Of a stretch of DNA of 64,000 bases, positions 62,015 to 64,000 are shown in pieces. Made by a program: the position numbers and the translations under genes. Every line of letters begins with the position of its first letter. Within the stretch, counting starts at the first letter, position 1. Source of the DNA: Caulobacteraceae bacterium (lineage in GTDB: Bacteria > Pseudomonadota > Alphaproteobacteria > Caulobacterales > Caulobacteraceae); the NCBI GenBank assembly GCA_019695035.1, contig JAIBAU010000009.1, positions 1-64,000 on the forward strand. Direction: 5' to 3'. Under the pieces are notes generated by a model. That model was not told the DNA's origin. It ran no database searches and saw only the letters and a list, made by a program, of their open reading frames with translations.

Positions 62015-64000
62015 GGTTCCGCGAGACCCTCGTCCCCGGTCCGGGCGTCCGCGCCATCCCCCATCTCGCCGCCTACCTACCGGAGTGCGGCCAGTTGCGC
62101 CTGTCCGCGACTCCTGGACCCGGCGTCGACAGCGTCGCCGGATGGGGAATCAAGCCCACGTCGCGCTATGCGCGCCAGCTCGCCGCCCGCCGGAAGCTGA
62201 CCTATCTGGCGCTGGAAGACGGATTCCTGCGCTCGGTCGGTCTCGGCGAAGCGGGGGCGCCGCCCCTGAGCCTCGTGGTCGACGATCTTGGCGTCTATTA
62301 CGACGCACGCAGGCCGTCGCGACTCGAGGCGTTGCTGCAGGACGACCGCAATTTTACGCCGGCCCTGCGGGAGAGAGCTGGCCGAGCCCTGCGCCGGCTT
62401 GTCGAGCTCGGCCTCTCCAAGACCAATGCAGCGCCCCCGCTGCCCTCGGGCCATCTCGGCGAAAAGGTTCGGCGGCGCGTGCTGGTCATGGACCAGACCT
62501 TCGGCGACGCGGCGATCGAAGGCGGCCTTGCGGACCAGTCCAGCTTCGACCGCATGTTGGCGGCGGCGATTGCAGACGAACCCGATGCGGAAATCCTCGT
62601 CCGCCGTCACCCGGCGACGGCGGCAGGGTTGAAACGCGGCTGGCTGCCGCAAGATCTCCCCAGCCGGGTCGCCCCGCTTGACCTTCCCTGCTCCATCGGC
62701 TCGTTGCTGGCCGAGGTTGACGCCGTCTACACCGTCACCAGCCTGGCGGGCTTCGAAGCCCTCATGCGGGGATTGCCGGTACGTTGTTTCGGGACGCCGT
62801 TCTACGCGGGCTGGGGCGCGACCCGGGATGATGCGCCCGCCCCCCGCCGTACCGCCCGGCGCTCCGTCGAGGAAATCTTCGCCGCCGCCTACATCCTGTA
62901 CGCTCGTTACGTCGATCCGCTGACCGGACTGCGCTGCGAAATCGAGACCGCCATCGAACGGCTGGCCGAACTGCGCGACCGAGCCGACCTCAACGCCGGC
63001 TTTACGGCGGCCCTCGGCTTTGCGCCCTGGAAGCACGGCGCGGCCCGAACTCTGCTCTACTCTCCCTACGGAGCGACCCGCTTCTTCGAGACGGCGGACC
63101 GCGCCGTAAAGGCCGCCGAGTCCAGCGGCGGGCGGGTGGTGTTCTGGGCAGGACGGGAAACCACGGCCATCAGCGCAACGCTGGCGCGGTCGGCGGCTCC
63201 GGTTCTTCGCATGGAAGACGGGTTCGTCCGCTCGCGGGGCCTTGGTTCGGACTTCCACCGCGCGGCCTCGGCCGTGCTCGATGACCTCGGCGTCTACTAC
63301 GACGCCACCCGGCCTTCCCGGCTCGAAGTCTTGCTGGAGGCCGGGATCCAGGATCGGGCGCTGGTGGCCCGCGCCGGGCGGCTCAGGGAGCAGCTCGTGG
63401 CCGGTGGAGTCACCAAGTACAATCTCGCCGCTGGCCCGGACCCTGGACACGACTGGCCGAGCCAGCGATTCCGGCTGTTGGTCGTGGGGCAGGTAGAGAA
63501 CGACAAGTCGATCGAAAAGGGATGCGAGGACGTCCGCACCAACCTGGACCTGCTGCGCGCCGCCCGGCTCGCCCACCCGGACGCCTTCCTCGTCTACAAG
63601 CCTCATCCCGACACCGAGACCGGCAATCGCCCGGGCGACGTATCGGACCGCGAGGCCCTCGGGGTCGCCGACGCCGTGGCCCGGGGCGTCGGCATCGAGG
63701 CGTGCCTCAATGCGACCGACGGCCTCGCCTGCATGACATCGCTGGCCGGCTTCGAGGCGCTGCTGCGCGGCAAGCCCGTCTGGACCTTCGGCCGCCCCTT
63801 CTACGCCGGCTGGGGCCTGACGAAGGACGCCCTGGACTTTCCTCGCCGGACGCGCCGTCTCCAGCTCGACGAGCTGGTGGCGGGCGCGCTGATCCTCTAC
63901 CCGCTCTATGTCCACCCTGAGCTGGGCTTGCCTTGCGGTCCGGAGACGGTCGTCAAAGCCTTGGCGGCGAGGCCGCCCGCGCCGGCGGAAGGCTGGCGTC
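62011..64000 (+). CDS. kpsC: KpsC capsule beta-Kdo transferase, 3' end outside window
   Basis: Runs off the right edge; 663 codons visible. It has two homologous halves, as in KpsC, which builds the poly-Kdo linker on lyso-phosphatidylglycerol. Repeated signatures: EDGFLRS (69-75) and EDGFVRS (402-408); DDLGVYYDA-R-PSRLE in both; GTPFYAGWG and GRPFYAGWG. Both halves keep the pattern expected for two Kdo-transferase domains. ATG 62011 overlaps the GT2 stop (ATGA). It points to an ABC-dependent, lipid-linked capsule. Confidence 0.95.
   Translation, partial: MRFRETLVPGPGVRAIPHLAAYLPECGQLRLSATPGPGVDSVAGWGIKPTSRYARQLAARRKLTYLALEDGFLRSVGLGEAGAPPLSLVVDDLGVYYDARRPSRLEALLQDDRNFTPALRERAGRALRRLVELGLSKTNAAPPLPSGHLGEKVRRRVLVMDQTFGDAAIEGGLADQSSFDRMLAAAIADEPDAEILVRRHPATAAGLKRGWLPQDLPSRVAPLDLPCSIGSLLAEVDAVYTVTSLAGFEALMRGLPVRCFGTPFYAGWGATRDDAPAPRRTARRSVEEIFAAAYILYARYVDPLTGLRCEIETAIERLAELRDRADLNAGFTAALGFAPWKHGAARTLLYSPYGATRFFETADRAVKAAESSGGRVVFWAGRETTAISATLARSAAPVLRMEDGFVRSRGLGSDFHRAASAVLDDLGVYYDATRPSRLEVLLEAGIQDRALVARAGRLREQLVAGGVTKYNLAAGPDPGHDWPSQRFRLLVVGQVENDKSIEKGCEDVRTNLDLLRAARLAHPDAFLVYKPHPDTETGNRPGDVSDREALGVADAVARGVGIEACLNATDGLACMTSLAGFEALLRGKPVWTFGRPFYAGWGLTKDALDFPRRTRRLQLDELVAGALILYPLYVHPELGLPCGPETVVKALAARPPAPAEGWR

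Overview
This window is chromosomal DNA of high G+C content from an alphaproteobacterium. The gene set points to Caulobacterales, for example a Phenylobacterium or Caulobacter relative, because it combines a Flp/Tad pilus cassette, many M16/S9/DUF peptidases, EmrAB-TetR, an E1-alpha/E1-beta/E2/E3 branched-chain dehydrogenase operon and a possible CtrA-type box. That placement rests on gene content alone. Genes are tightly packed with many ATGA-type overlaps. I see no rRNA, tRNA, CRISPR array, insertion sequence, prophage or obvious pseudogene.

Layout. 1-9 kb: the 5' part of a secreted serralysin-type RTX metalloprotease, an HSD10-like short-chain dehydrogenase, a DUF1232 protein, two tandem 2-oxoglutarate oxygenases, an isoaspartyl peptidase, a YCII protein, the methyltransferase RlmN, and a DUF350 membrane protein paired with a lipoprotein-like trypsin-fold protease. 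9-16 kb: an M16 peptidase, a lipoprotein and an EmrA-EmrB-TetR efflux operon. 16-18.4 kb: a small Flp/Tad pilus cassette (pilin, secretin-N-domain protein, two TadE/TadG-like pseudopilins). 18.3-26.5 kb: folate genes pabB and pabC behind a tyrosine phosphatase and a membrane-protein/winged-helix pair, then a methyltransferase, AMP nucleosidase, a permuted papain-fold protein and a lipoprotein esterase.

26.6-35.5 kb is a catabolic island. A kynurenine-formamidase-like hydrolase and a stand-alone Lrp/AsnC ligand domain sit beside an eight-gene operon. The operon encodes a two-domain aminobenzoyl-CoA monooxygenase/reductase-type flavoprotein, an SDR, an enoyl-CoA hydratase, an acyl-CoA dehydrogenase, a small membrane protein, an aryl-CoA ligase, a thioesterase and a Rid-family protein. 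Together they fit aerobic CoA-dependent anthranilate (tryptophan/kynurenine) degradation. An S9 peptidase (35.7-37.7 kb) and the branched-chain 2-oxoacid dehydrogenase operon (37.8-43.2 kb) follow.

43.3-64 kb is a capsule locus of the ABC-transporter (KpsMTED) type with a KpsC Kdo transferase that runs off the right edge. WecB and WecC make UDP-ManNAcA. Two paralogous modules, each a GT4 glycosyltransferase overlapping a heparinase II/III-like protein, flank an inverted Asp-box (BNR) protein. This duplicated synthesis-plus-lyase arrangement is the most unusual feature of the window. I infer that the glycan contains uronic acid, is built on a Kdo linker, and is trimmed or proof-read by lyase-fold proteins made together with the glycosyltransferases.
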